Shown here piece after piece: positions 43,093 to 53,354 of a DNA stretch of 64,000 bases. Origin of the DNA: Ipomoea triloba. Its lineage: Eukaryota; Streptophyta; Magnoliopsida; Solanales; Convolvulaceae. Both the position numbers and the translations under genes were made by a program. Below the pieces are notes generated by a model. That model had not been told where the DNA came from and did no database searches. It saw only the letters and a program-made list of their open reading frames with translations. The stretch lies in contig NC_044925.1 in assembly GCF_003576645.1 (NCBI RefSeq), forward strand, positions 15,888,581 through 15,952,580, read 5' to 3'. Positions within the stretch are counted from its first letter, which is position 1; the number at the start of each line of letters is the position of its first letter.

Positions 43093-43232
43093 AGTTCACA
43101 CAGCTGTTTGGACCATGGTCCATGCAATAATGATTGTATTGTAATTGTATGTGTTGTTTTAAATGGCAAGGCTTTTTTTGTTTTTAGCTAGTCTGATCTC
43201 TCTTTCCCCCACGTATTTTCATTTAGAATCCC

Positions 43233-43466
43233 ATGAGGTTTCTACCTAGAGTATCTCATCTTCTCCTCCCCACGTATTTTCATAGACCGCTGCCTAGCAT
43301 TGTCGCTGCCAATCTAGAAATCAAGAAACCCTGGCATCGATTGGCTTTAGACCTTAACCTGCCGACGCCGGAAGACAATCGTTGGGAAATAACCAAATTC
43401 CCATTTGCATCAGAGGAACAAGTCATCGTCTTCTCGACTTCACGTTTGGTGGATTTCCACTATTGA
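43233..43466 (+). pseudogene. C2H2 zinc-finger protein C-terminal relic with EAR motif
   Basis: A 77-codon frame ends WHRLALDLNLPTPEDNRWEI, FPFASEEQVIVFS, then LVDFHY and stop. LDLNLP is an EAR repression motif (LxLxL), and the stretch up to LVD.HY resembles the tail of ZAT-type C2H2 repressors. No zinc finger (QALGGH) lies upstream, so only the tail remains. The first ATG at 43233 is probably not native. Confidence 0.6.
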
Positions 43467-43775
43467 TCCTCGCTTGTATTCTTTTTCAATTCCTTTCACT
43501 GTGAAATTATTAATTATTATTGCACTTGTTAACGTTTAAGTCCATTGTTATAAACTACTTTGGCGTGTAGATAAGCACTGCAACTTTAAAAACTTTCTCT
43601 CTCTAAAACTACTTTGTCCCACTCGGCGTTGTTTTCAAGTCCACAGAGTTCTTTGTGTTCGTAATTGTGGCGCTTGATTTTTTATTGCTTAATTATTCAT
43701 CGTCCAATCACCAGTTAAGCTGAACTGTCGCACTAGAGCTTAGCTTCGCTTGGAGAGAGTGTGGAGATAACGACG

Positions 43776-43911
43776 ATGGAGAGCTTGATAGGTTTGGTAA
43801 ATTGTATTCAGAGAGCTTGTTTAGTTACGGCGATTACGGTGCCGACGACAACTCTTTCTATTCTCTATGGGACGCACTTCCGTCCGTCGCCGTCGTTGGC
43901 GGTCAGGTTAG
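43776..43911 (+). pseudogene. Dynamin-related protein 1 (DRP1) exon 1 relic
   Basis: MESLIGLVNCIQRAC opens the frame. After a one- or two-base shift the sequence continues GDYGADDNSFYSLWDALPSV and AVVGGQ before a donor-like CAG|GTTAGT. This matches the N-terminus of plant DRP1 GTPases up to the exon end before the P-loop. The P-loop exon (GQSSGKS) is not found downstream. A 5'UTR-like, pyrimidine-rich stretch precedes it. One exon with a frameshift; not functional. Confidence 0.7.
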
Positions 43912-44393
43912 TTAACTCAATGCTCTTCGATTATATAGTTGATGTTTAGCTTGGCTTGAGTGTGAAAATAAAGCGATAATTAGTAAATATGAGCTGAACT
44001 AAGAGAGAATGGGAGTACTGAACTGATGTTTGTGCACGGGTATGGAGTGGTGTGCGTCTTGGTTTACATTTAATTTGGTTTAGTGGTTGTGGTTGTTAAT
44101 GTTGGTGGTTGGCAGCTAAAAAGTCAGGGATGCACCTCCGGAAGGTTGTTCAACCCAATTGCATAATGGTGATGATGATTTTGTTGACCCTCGGTTAGAT
44201 TTCCTAGATCGGGTGTTGTGTGGGAAGCTCCCTATACTGATCTTATTCCGGAGGAGCAGGTGCGGTTTCCAAGTGCCTGAATTAGGGTGCCTCCTTTACG
44301 TTGGTATAGGCTTTCGAAGACCTTATTGCACAATAGATGAAGGATATTTATGACCTTACTGCGGGAATTTTTTGAATTGGCAAGATTTTTGTG
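43912..44393. other. No recognised gene
   Basis: An acceptor-like GGTTGGCAG (44107-44115) precedes a broken frame (HNGDDDFVDPRLDFLDRVLC) that I could not assign. It may be part of the same relic cluster. Confidence 0.3.
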
Positions 44394-45490
44394 TGTGCGG
44401 GTTTGTAGAATTTTTAAACAATGACACACCACATACTATCATGATGTACATGATATCCTCACACAAGGCACACGAAATGTAAAAGAATGGCACGTGCATG
44501 ACATCCTAACAACTACAACTGCAGAGAGTGATATCGTTATCATTATACATGTTCTTATCCTTAACCTATTAAAATCATTCTTCCCGTAAACAAGTCTTGA
44601 TGAACATGTTCTGCTATTTACGTGCACACTACTATTTGTGTACATTTTTGTGCTTCTAATTTTTCAACAATGACACTCGACATACTATCATGATTCACAG
44701 TATAAATTAAATTTAATTTTGGCATGCTTAATTTAAATGTAAATAGTAGTAATTATAATTACAATTATAATTTTTTGAATGATAAAATATAAAACAATAA
44801 TTATAATATGAATTTTTAAAACTTACAAAAATTTATGTGTCTCGCGGGTTTGTAGAATTTTTCAACAATGACACCACATATTGTAATGATGCACACGATA
44901 TCCTCACTCATGGCACACGAAATGTAAACGAATGACACACGACATCCTAATAACTGTAGAGTGATGTCTTTATAATTCTACACGTTCTTATTGACCCTTA
45001 AACTATTCAGATCTTTCTTCCCGTAAACAAGTCTTGATGAATAATGTTCTGCTATTTACGTGCACACTACTGTTTGTGCACAGTTTTATGCTTCTAATTT
45101 TTCAACAATGTCACACGGACCCCATACTATCATGATTCACATTATCAATTAAATTTAATTTTGACATGCTTAATTTAAGTTTAAATAGTAGTAATTATAA
45201 AAGCAAATTATAATTTTTAGAATGATACGTAGTAATAAATAAAATAATAATTATAATATGAATTTTTTAAATTAACAAGAAGTTTTGTGTGTTGCGGGTT
45301 TTTAGAATTGTTCAACAATGACACAACACATACTATCATGATGCACATGATATCCTCGCACATGGCACACGAAATGTAAAAGAATGACACACGACATCCT
45401 AATAACTGCACAATGATATCATTATACACATTCTTATTGACGCTTAACCTATTCAAATTCATAATGCCAAAACATTTGATGCACACGTCA
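44394..45490. repeat. ~450-bp tandem repeat, about 2.4 copies
   Basis: Each copy starts GCGGGTTTGTAGAATTTTTA or a close variant (about 44397, 44844, 45294). It continues with AACAATGACAC, ACTATCATGAT, GATATCCTCAC and CACACGAAATGTAAA, then a conserved TTCCCGTAAACAAGTCTTGA. The third copy is cut short near 45490. No coding function. Confidence 0.8.
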
Positions 45491-45774
45491 TGCATAGTCG
45501 AATGCCTTCACGCGAGATGTTCCTTCTTAGCCTAGGATTATCTACTATAATTATACTCCTTTTTTTTATGCTTAGTTTATTAATTACAATCCTTCCATAA
45601 TTAAAATCCCTCTCAAATGTCTTGTTTGCCATCCCTTATTATTTTCATACATAATTCACACCTTATTTTGGACAAATCACAGCCGTCTACCTTATTCTAT
45701 TTAATGCTTAAGATTTGTGCTCATAGTCTTCTAATAACATGTGTCCATATTTTTCCCATCTAAAATATGCATTT
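45491..45774. other. No recognised gene
   Basis: AT-rich flank of the Copia insertion. Confidence 0.4.
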
Positions 45775-45779
45775 CCTTA
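45775..45779. repeat. Target-site duplication CCTTA, left
   Basis: Same pentamer as 50801-50805. Confidence 0.9.
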
Positions 45780-45956
45780 TAATAGAATGCAAAGAGTTGT
45801 AATTTATTCAACATGAGTACAAGGCTTTATATAGATTACAGAGCCTTGAAATAAGGTGTAGTTATACCTGACCATAAGACTAGGCAAAGGAGAAAATATT
45901 AAGGAATAATATTAACCACAAATATATAATAAAGAGCATAATACTAAGTCTTCACA
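45780..45956 (-). repeat. 3' LTR of the young Copia
   Basis: 177 bp, starting TGTGAAGACTTAG on the minus strand and ending CATTCTATTA. The gag-pol stop codon (TAG) lies within it. TATATAAAG is visible near its centre (minus strand) as a likely promoter core. Confidence 0.95.
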
Positions 45957-48900
45957 CGCCCCCGCAAGATTGAGGCTCCGTTAGTGAGCCCAAGCTTGGA
46001 CCGAAACACAGCAAACAAACGATAACTGAGTGGTTTAGTCAATAGGTCAGCTACAAACAAACGATAACTGAGTGGTTTAGTCAATAGGTCAGCTACCTGC
46101 TCATCTGATCGAACATAGCTAACACGCAGGGCCCCTACCTGCTCATCTGATCGAACATAGCTAACACGCAGGGCCCTGGACGTAACCTGCTCACGCACAA
46201 AAAAATAGTCAAGCGCCAAGTGCTTCATTCGCGAGTGAAAAACCGGGTTTTTACACACATATGAGGCACTCAGGTTATCAGTAATTAATTGCGGTGGAGA
46301 ACGCAAACCAACACCAAGCTCACGTAATAGACTTTGAACCCACATAACTTCAGCAGCAGAATTAGCTAGTGCCCGGAATTCAGCTTCCGTGGAGGACCGA
46401 GACACAGACCGTTGTTTAGAGGACTTCCAGGAGATGATATTGGAACCAAAAAACACACAGTAGGCCGTGGTGGATCGTCCCCCGTCGCGGACACCACCCC
46501 AATCGGAGTCTGAATATGCTACAAGAGAGAGAGGACAACCACGGCGAAAGTATAGTCCAAAGTGCAACGTACCCTTTAAGTAGCGCAAGACCCGCTTTAC
46601 AGCTTGCCAATGACTCTCAGTTGGCGATGCCATAGATTGAGCCAATTGATTCACCGCAAACGAAACATCAGGCCTGGTGATCGCCAAGTATTGGAGGCGC
46701 CCAATAGCGCGGCGGTAAGCCGTGTAGTCAAAAGGTGTTGGATCCGCACCTAAATCAATTGAGGTACACATCGGAGTAGAGACCGGCTTCGCCCCCGTCA
46801 TGTTGAACTGTTCCAATAAGTCAACCACATACTGACTTTGAGACAAAAACATACCAGTCGTCGTTGACACCACTTCAACGCCCAAGAAGTGATGCAAGGG
46901 ACCCAAATCCTTCAATGAAAACCGCCGAGATAGACGACGGACAAAATTCGTGGTGAAGGCATCGTTGTTGCCTGTAATGATAATGTCATCTACATATACT
47001 AAGAAATACAAGAGAACATCACAGGTACAATAAATAAATAGGGATGAGTCTGCCACAGACTTCTTAAAACCAAAAGAAACTAGAAAGTCTGATAATTCAA
47101 GATACCAAGCCCGAGGAGCTTGCTTTAGCCCATAAATAGCCTTTTTTAAACGACAGACATGATTAGGCTTGTCATCATCAACAAACCCCGCTAGTTGTGC
47201 CATATAGACTTCCTCGAACAGTGTACCATTTAAAAAGGCATTATTCACGTCCAATTGACGTAACGCCCAACCCCGTGATAATGCAACGCTGAGAATAACC
47301 CGCACAGTGACCGGTTTAACCACCGGGCTGAAGGTCTCAAAGTAGTCTCGTCCCGGTTCCTGTAAAAAACCCTTGGCAACCAGCCGGGCCTTGAACCTGT
47401 CTACAGAGCCATCAGGTCTGCGTTTAACCCTGAACACCCACTTGCAGCCAACCACATTACGATTGGCTCGGGGTACTAACTCCCAAGTAGAATTTTTCAA
47501 CAACGCATTAAACTCGTCCGTCATAGCAGCCCGCCACAAGTCACATTTTACCGCTTGAGCTACAGTGCATGGTTCAACAGACAGAGGAATAGGATGAGAG
47601 GTCGTCAGGTTGACAAATTTATCGCAAAAGTACTTAGGATTCAGACGACGATGTCTGTTCGACCGCCGCAGGGGAGCGACTATAGCCGCTTGACCGGCTG
47701 TGGCCGTAGCACCACTATCGCCATCCTGTATGGAACTTGCCTGCGCGGAAGAAGCCGACAAGGAACTTGCTTGCGGTGAGGGTGCCGGCATGGAACCAGG
47801 TGCATGAACTGAACGCATTGCCTCCACCGTTTCCTCCGAACACGCTGCCTCGACCGGTGGAGATACTCGTTCAGATCGCGACGGCTCTTGAAGATCAACA
47901 GCTATAGATGAGTTCGGAGCCACCAAGCCTTCGGGCGATTGATTAGCAAATACCGGCGACGATGGAACCAAAGCAAGGTGTGACGTACGAGGGCTCAAAG
48001 CCGGACCAGACGATGAAGGAGCAGCCAGTGACCCTACTGTAGTGACCTCCAAAGCTGGCGGAGGGTGATGTTGTACCGGCATTGGAGCTGCAATTGTTGT
48101 CACGGCCAAGGTACGTGAGTCATGTTCACCAGTGGGAGGTATTCCAATATGACCTGCAGTGACCAAAGGAGACAAAGGCAGAGGCTCACCCACGTTCAAA
48201 CACACATCTGGGTTAGTTGACACAGATTGGCTAACCATGGTCCTAAAAGGAAATTTATTTGGCACAAACTGGACGTGACGCGAAACATAGACTCGGCCAC
48301 TGGATATTTCTAAACATTTATAGGCAGACTGACTTAACGAATAACCTAAAAGAACACAGGGAAGGGACTTTGGATTTAATTTAGCTGGATAGTACGGTTT
48401 TAACCAAGGATAACACAGGCACCCGAACGGCTGAATTTTTCGGTAGTTTGGGCGTTTATTAAATAACCTTTCATATGGTGTAGAGTGTCCGAGAAGTGCA
48501 GTTGGCATTCGGTTTATTAGATAAACAGCGGTTTGAAAAGCATAGGGCCAATACGAGACTGGCATGGACGCATAGTGAAGTAATGCCATACCGGTCTCGA
48601 CAATGTGCCTGTGCTGGCGCTCAGCCAGCCCATTGTGCTCCGGGGTGTGCGGAGGTGAAGTGTAGTGTGAAATACCCACAGAATTAAAGATAGGAATCAA
48701 TTTGATATACTCCCCCCCATTATCAGAAAATATCGAAACAATATTATAGCCAAAATAAGACTCTACCATGCGTTTAAACTGGAGAAATATAGTAGGAACA
48801 TCAGACTTAAGTTTAATAGGAAACAACCATACATATTTGGTGTGATGGTCTACAAAGTTGATATAATATTTGAAGCCGTCCACGGAGACCGTTGTAGAAC

Positions 48901-50551
48901 TCCACACATCTGTGTAAAGTAACTGCAATGGTCGTGAACTGGTCATGGAATTAAAGGAAAACGGAAGCTTATGACTTTTATTAATGTGGCAAGAGTTACA
49001 GGAAAATGCGTTAAGCTCATCAGGCATAAATTGAATATTGTTATTTCGAAGAAGACATGCTAACACTTTAGAGTGGGGATGACCAAACTGATGATGCCAA
49101 CTTGACAAGGAAGACTTGGTGGAAACATTAAGCTGAGGCTGCTGGACCTGGAGGTTGTAAACGTCACTGACGACTGGACCCCGTACGAGAGGAGTTCCCG
49201 ACTGCCGATCCTTAACCACAAAATATGTGTCAAAGAATTCAACAGAAACGGAGTTAGTTCTACAGAGTTTGGAAACAGAAACAAGATTTTTGTGTAAATT
49301 TGGAACACACAATACATCAGATAACACTAGAGACCGACTATTCAAGGGTATAGAAACCGACCCAGTGTGCGAGATACGTAGTGACTTACCATCTCCCAGT
49401 ACGATTTCGTCAGAGATACGTAGTGACTTACCATCTCCCAGTACGATTTCGTCAGGTCCGGTGTATGACTTACCATCTCCCAGTACGATTTCGTCAGGTC
49501 CGGTGTAGTCTGTCAGAGTATGAAGTACGATTTCGTCAGGTCCGGTGTAGTCTGTCAGAGTATGAAGCGACGTGGCATCATTAACCGTGTGATGCGAGGC
49601 TCCGGTGTCCATAAGCCAAGATTGAGTAGGCGAAGCTGCGGTTGACGTTGCATGAACCGAAGGAGATTGACGAGCGGTGTGTTGCGGCTCAAGCACAGCC
49701 ACATTGTTCTCCTTCAAAAACTTGGTTAGTTTTCGACAGAGTTTAGTGTCGTGCCCTGGATATTCACTATAATTACAGTACCTGGCAGACCGGTTGGCAT
49801 TATTCCTCACCTGGTTTTGGCGCCCTCTGCCGCGCCGATTGTAATTTTGAAACTGGGAGTCAGCTGAGCCATTGTACCGGCGCTGTGTGGCATTTGCAGT
49901 CGGCATATAGATGTGCGAGGCAGCTTCGTTATCTTTCATCGATCTCTCAAAATCAGTGAGCACATCTTGCAGCTCACTAAACGAGATAGTCTCGGTTCGC
50001 ACGCGAAGAGCTGCCACAATGGGGTTGTATTCATCGCCAAGTTGCGTGAATATATGAACCACGAGGTCTTCTTCGCTCACCGGACTTTGAGCAAGGGCCA
50101 AGTCGTCGGCAATGGCTCGCATTTCCCTCATATACGAGTCAATAGACCGGTTGGCCCTAGGATTTTTGGCAAGTTTCATTTTTAGCGAAACCACACGTCC
50201 CCGCGTCGTAGCGGCACAATTGGTGGACAGACGTGTCCATGCATCACTAGCAGAAGCAGCGGACGAGATAACCGGCTGCAAGACATCGGAAAGGCTGCCA
50301 AGAATGGCACTTAGAATAATTTGATCCTGCCTGAACCAAGCTGTGTAGGCGGGATTAATTGTAGTGTTAGCAACATCGGAGTACTTCGCCGGAGCTGTAG
50401 TAGAGCCCGTGATGTAGCCCAGGAGGTCGAGTCCGATAAGGGTAGACTCGACCTGTTTCTTCCAAATGGGAAAGTTAGAAGATGTAAGCTTAATTGGTAA
50501 ATGGGTTGGAGCGTGGAGGTGAGTTATGGCAGGGGTGTTGGCAACAGCCAT
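45944..50551 (-). CDS. Copia gag-pol polyprotein
   Basis: 1535 codons. Gag (about 1-290) has [20 protein letters not shown] and a zinc knuckle at about 259-272, [16 protein letters not shown], in which the second ligand Cys is replaced by Ser. Protease DTG is at about 315-317 ([10 protein letters not shown]). The integrase zinc finger ([14 protein letters not shown]) is near 485-521 and its catalytic D548, D610 and E644 have the short spacing usual for Ale elements. A Pro/Ser-rich linker spans about 770-960. RT runs from about 1005 with YVDD at 1186-1189; RNase H follows with SDSDWGG and [11 protein letters not shown]. Repeated blocks near residues 330-395 and close to the C-terminus are exact 14-codon duplications. 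Without them the frame stays open. Confidence 0.95.
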   Translation of the reverse strand: MAVANTPAITHLHAPTHLPIKLTSSNFPIWKKQVESTLIGLDLLGYITGSTTAPAKYSDVANTTINPAYTAWFRQDQIILSAILGSLSDVLQPVISSAASASDAWTRLSTNCAATTRGRVVSLKMKLAKNPRANRSIDSYMREMRAIADDLALAQSPVSEEDLVVHIFTQLGDEYNPIVAALRVRTETISFSELQDVLTDFERSMKDNEAASHIYMPTANATQRRYNGSADSQFQNYNRRGRGRQNQVRNNANRSARYCNYSEYPGHDTKLCRKLTKFLKENNVAVLEPQHTARQSPSVHATSTAASPTQSWLMDTGASHHTVNDATSLHTLTDYTGPDEIVLHTLTDYTGPDEIVLGDGKSYTGPDEIVLGDGKSLRISDEIVLGDGKSLRISHTGSVSIPLNSRSLVLSDVLCVPNLHKNLVSVSKLCRTNSVSVEFFDTYFVVKDRQSGTPLVRGPVVSDVYNLQVQQPQLNVSTKSSLSSWHHQFGHPHSKVLACLLRNNNIQFMPDELNAFSCNSCHINKSHKLPFSFNSMTSSRPLQLLYTDVWSSTTVSVDGFKYYINFVDHHTKYVWLFPIKLKSDVPTIFLQFKRMVESYFGYNIVSIFSDNGGEYIKLIPIFNSVGISHYTSPPHTPEHNGLAERQHRHIVETGMALLHYASMPVSYWPYAFQTAVYLINRMPTALLGHSTPYERLFNKRPNYRKIQPFGCLCYPWLKPYYPAKLNPKSLPCVLLGYSLSQSAYKCLEISSGRVYVSRHVQFVPNKFPFRTMVSQSVSTNPDVCLNVGEPLPLSPLVTAGHIGIPPTGEHDSRTLAVTTIAAPMPVQHHPPPALEVTTVGSLAAPSSSGPALSPRTSHLALVPSSPVFANQSPEGLVAPNSSIAVDLQEPSRSERVSPPVEAACSEETVEAMRSVHAPGSMPAPSPQASSLSASSAQASSIQDGDSGATATAGQAAIVAPLRRSNRHRRLNPKYFCDKFVNLTTSHPIPLSVEPCTVAQAVKCDLWRAAMTDEFNALLKNSTWELVPRANRNVVGCKWVFRVKRRPDGSVDRFKARLVAKGFLQEPGRDYFETFSPVVKPVTVRVILSVALSRGWALRQLDVNNAFLNGTLFEEVYMAQLAGFVDDDKPNHVCRLKKAIYGLKQAPRAWYLELSDFLVSFGFKKSVADSSLFIYCTCDVLLYFLVYVDDIIITGNNDAFTTNFVRRLSRRFSLKDLGPLHHFLGVEVVSTTTGMFLSQSQYVVDLLEQFNMTGAKPVSTPMCTSIDLGADPTPFDYTAYRRAIGRLQYLAITRPDVSFAVNQLAQSMASPTESHWQAVKRVLRYLKGTLHFGLYFRRGCPLSLVAYSDSDWGGVRDGGRSTTAYCVFFGSNIISWKSSKQRSVSRSSTEAEFRALANSAAEVMWVQSLLRELGVGLRSPPQLITDNLSASYVCKNPVFHSRMKHLALDYFFVREQVTSRALRVSYVRSDEQVGALRVSYVRSDEQVADLLTKPLSYRLFVADLLTKPLSYRLFAVFRSKLGLTNGASILRGRVKT
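45957..45970 (-). promoter_or_regulatory. Polypurine tract
   Basis: CTTGCGGGGGCG directly before the 3' LTR on the minus strand. Confidence 0.8.
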
Positions 50552-50610
50552 GATAGGGAAGAGAGGAGGGGAAAGAAAAAAAAAATTTGTGTTTTTCTCG
50601 TTAGAGTGTA

Positions 50611-50623
50611 GGCTGTGATACCA
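50611..50623 (-). promoter_or_regulatory. Primer-binding site
   Basis: Minus strand TGGTATCACAGCC directly after the 5' LTR, complementary in form to the 3' end of initiator tRNA-Met (usual TGGTATCAGAGC). Confidence 0.85.
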
Positions 50624-50800
50624 TAATAGAATGCAAAGAGTTGTAATTTATTCAACATGAGTACAAGGCTTTATATAGATTACAGAGCCTTGAAATAAGG
50701 TGTAGTTATACCTGACCATAAGACTAGGCAAAGGAGAAAATATTAAGGAATAATATTAACCACAAATATATAATAAAGAGCATAATACTAAGTCTTCACA
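50624..50800 (-). repeat. 5' LTR of the young Copia
   Basis: 177 bp, identical by eye to 45780-45956, followed by the TSD CCTTA (50801-50805). Confidence 0.95.
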
Positions 50801-50805
50801 CCTTA

Positions 50806-51431
50806 TGCTTTCTTTTTCTAAATGTTCAAAAAAATGACATATGGAATTTTGTCCTCCGTTGTAAGAATATATAGCACACAATATATCAAACATTGGCACA
50901 CACTATATCACAAATTGTGATTGGCACACACATTATCAAAAAACTGTAATAACAGAACACCATTTTATACTTTGTAAAAATTGTGTTTTCATTTTCGAAT
51001 TGTAAATCATAATACGAATTTTATATTCATAAATCTAAAAAATTGTCCACGGACATTTTGTTTTAATTATAACTATAGTAATTAAAAAAAAACTATTAAT
51101 ATTCTGTTCAAATTGTGCATAGTTTTGTACATAGGGTGTTTTTAACCTCCGCCTAAATCATAGATGGCATACAAGATATATAATATTAGTGAATGAAGAC
51201 TATACCATAATTATAGTTGAACTCAAAATCTCCAATTCTATGTTTGGTAATTAAAATCTTCCCATAATTAAAATTGGTATCAAATCTCTTCTTTGCCCTC
51301 CATAATTAGTTTTAGGCATGATCTACCAAATTATGGATGCGTAATCTAAGCGTTTGTGGTATTGTGTTGGATGGATATGATTTGTCCTCATAGTCCTCTA
51401 TTAATATTTAATATGTATCATCATGTGAATA

Positions 51432-51482
<51 letters not shown>

Positions 51483-51814
51483 TACGTAAGATATGTACTC
51501 ATGCAAATTAATTAAGTAATCATATTGATAGTGTAAAGGGATCTATGGTTATGAATACACTATGAATACATATGTTTGTAAACTAGTAGATGGGGTGTTC
51601 GTAGGTCAGTAGGTCGGTCAGTCTACCGGAGTTGACTGAGCAGTCTGAGGCAGAGTAATATTACAAGTATCAAGAGATTACAAGTGGTTGATTGCAAGTG
51701 GTGGATATATTGCTGTGTAGAGTAAATCTCAAGTAGAGAGATGTTATAGAGTGAAGGTTACAAGTAGAGAACAGTAATTGTTGTTACAATGTGATAAATA
51801 TGAGAAGTAAGGGG
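50806..51814. other. Gene-free flank between two retrotransposons
   Basis: AT-rich, with (TA)n at 51438-51477. 51558-51814 is more balanced (TAGGTCAGTAGGTCGGTCAG, then repeated ACAAGTAGAGA) and continues across the Sirevirus insertion at 63400. AAGGGGGAGAC at 51809-51819 looks like a polypurine tract, but its last bases are the target site. Confidence 0.5.
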
Positions 51815-51819
51815 GAGAC
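51815..51819. repeat. Target-site duplication GAGAC, left
   Basis: Identical to 63395-63399, on the other side of the Sirevirus. Confidence 0.9.
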
Positions 51820-52184
51820 TGTTAGGAACATCATGTAATAGGTTTTGATGATACCAACTGTTAAGTAGAAATCCCCAAGTCTCGACACATAGGCAAAACG
51901 TTGTAAGTTCGACAAGTAAACCAAGAGCGAAAATACAACCGGGTAACTTTGAGCTCAACTCGGAAAATATTTTAGCTTGAAGTAAACTTGTTTGAACATC
52001 TTAGAAATCTCGTGTTGTAATTTCATAGATAAAACAGAAGAAGGCACGGGACAACACTGGAGGAATAAGGGTCTGCGAGACATCGACTAAGTCTCGAGAC
52101 ATAAGCAGAAGTTCGAGAGGTAGAGCTCTCGATGCTTGGGTTCGAGACATCAAACAATCGAGACATCAACCTTGGTCTCGATAA
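51820..52184 (+). repeat. 5' LTR, left part only
   Basis: Starts TGTTAGGAACATCATGTAAT, continues GGTTTTGATGATACCAAC (typical Sirevirus LTR opening) and carries repeated TCTCGAGACAT motifs. It fuses to gag near 52185; the U5 end seen at 63394, the PBS and the gag start codon region are absent. Confidence 0.75.
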
Positions 52185-52880
52185 ACTGACACTGTCCCCA
52201 AACCTAGGGAAGAATGGACAAGTGATGATAGGAAGAGAAACAACTTGGACAACATTGCCAAGGATATTCTCTTCAGAGCTATAGACGAAACCATCTTTCC
52301 AAAAGTAAGAAAGTGCAAAACGGCGAAAGAGGTATGGGATACTTTGATGTTAATTGGTGAAGGTGACGAACAGGAAAAGGAGAACAAGCTTACCGTGGCC
52401 ATGAAGAAGTTCGAGGACTTCAAGATGAAGCCAGGGGAAAGCATCGACAGCATGGAATCTCGTTTCATGAAGCTATCAATAGAGATCAGTGATCTCGAGA
52501 AGGAGATTCCACAAAAGGAGCTAAACCTGAAGGTCTTACGAGGCCTTACCAAGGAGTGGGAAATGAAGGTGATCACAATGCGTGATCACAGGAATTTGAA
52601 GAACACCACAACCGACCAACTATTCAGAGATCTCAAAGCCTTCGAATTTGAGATGTTTTCGAGAGATGAGGATGTGGTGGACAGACGGAATGTGGCACTG
52701 GTTGCGGACCAACCAACCACCTCCTCAAGGTCAGATTCTAATCCCACTGATTTTTTGTCTGACGAACAGTTTGCTTTCTTCATAAGAAAATTCAGGAAGT
52801 TCATGAAGAAGACACCGGAAAGCAATACAAGTTCACCTTCCTCCTCAAGAAGGAAAAATGAGAAAGGCGCTTGTTGCTGA
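52185..52880 (+). pseudogene. Sirevirus gag, N-terminally truncated and frameshifted
   Basis: The open frame begins TDTVPKPREEWTSDDRKRNN without a Met. It contains the gag core KEVWDTLMLIGEGDE, FEDFKMKPGESIDSMESRF, LRGLTKEWEMKVITMRD and FIRKFRKFMKK, and stops at TGA (52878-52880). From about 52858 another frame continues with RKALVAEELERIIEESE and an acidic Ser/Glu run, a known piece of Sirevirus gag. The zinc knuckle that should lie between these parts is missing, so a deletion caused the shift. Confidence 0.8.
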
Positions 52881-52975
52881 GGAACTCGAGAGAATAATCG
52901 AGGAGTCCGAGACGTCGAGCTCCAGTGAAAGCAGCAGCAGCTCAGAGGATGAGAGGGGGCTCATCTGCTTATACA

Positions 52976-53354
52976 NNNNNNNNNNNNNNNNNNNNNNNNN
53001 NNNNNNNNNNNNNNNNNNNNNNNNNNNNNNNNNNNNNNNNNNNNNNNNNNNNNNNNNNNNNNNNNNNNNNNNNNNNNNNNNNNNNNNNNNNNNNNNNNNN
53101 NNNNNNNNNNNNNNNNNNNNNNNNNNNNNNNNNNNNNNNNNNNNNNNNNNNNNNNNNNNNNNNNNNNNNNNNNNNNNNNNNNNNNNNNNNNNNNNNNNNN
53201 NNNNNNNNNNNNNNNNNNNNNNNNNNNNNNNNNNNNNNNNNNNNNNNNNNNNNNNNNNNNNNNNNNNNNNNNNNNNNNNNNNNNNNNNNNNNNNNNNNNN
53301 NNNNNNNNNNNNNNNNNNNNNNNNNNNNNNNNNNNNNNNNNNNNNNNNNNNNNN
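52976..53354. other. Assembly gap (379 N) in gag
   Basis: Unknown bases. Frames called across it are meaningless. Confidence 1.

Larger units (their letters stand above)
41695..43135. mobile_element. GGACCATGGTCC-family foldback element carrying nested MITEs
   Basis: The left terminus (GCAATTATTGGGTGGACCAT) is inverse to the right terminus (GACCATGGTCCATGCAATAA). The inner arms GTACATTCTTTTTGTACTGA and AATAATGTGCTTTCAGTAC match the hairpin arms of the element at 12.3-12.56 kb. A second element (41925-43092) and within it a third (42429-42946) have inserted. Confidence 0.6.
45780..50800 (-). mobile_element. Young, apparently complete Ty1/Copia element (Ale-like), minus strand
   Basis: 5.0-kb element with two 177-bp LTRs that I read as identical, a 5-bp TSD (CCTTA), a tRNA-iMet-type PBS, a polypurine tract and one 1535-codon gag-pol frame. 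Identical LTRs imply recent insertion. The coding frame carries several exact 42-bp duplications that keep the frame; these are probably assembly errors, so the real protein should be shorter. Confidence 0.95.

Noticed and set aside
49372..49565. Repeated [14 protein letters not shown] motif as a functional duplication in the Copia gag-protease
   Set aside because: Same 42-bp sliding pattern; most likely not present in the real protein.
51805..51830. GGGGGAGAC before TGTTAGGAAC read as a polypurine tract followed by a 3' LTR start
   Set aside because: GAGAC is repeated at 63395-63399, so it is the target site; the purine run is host sequence next to the 5' LTR.
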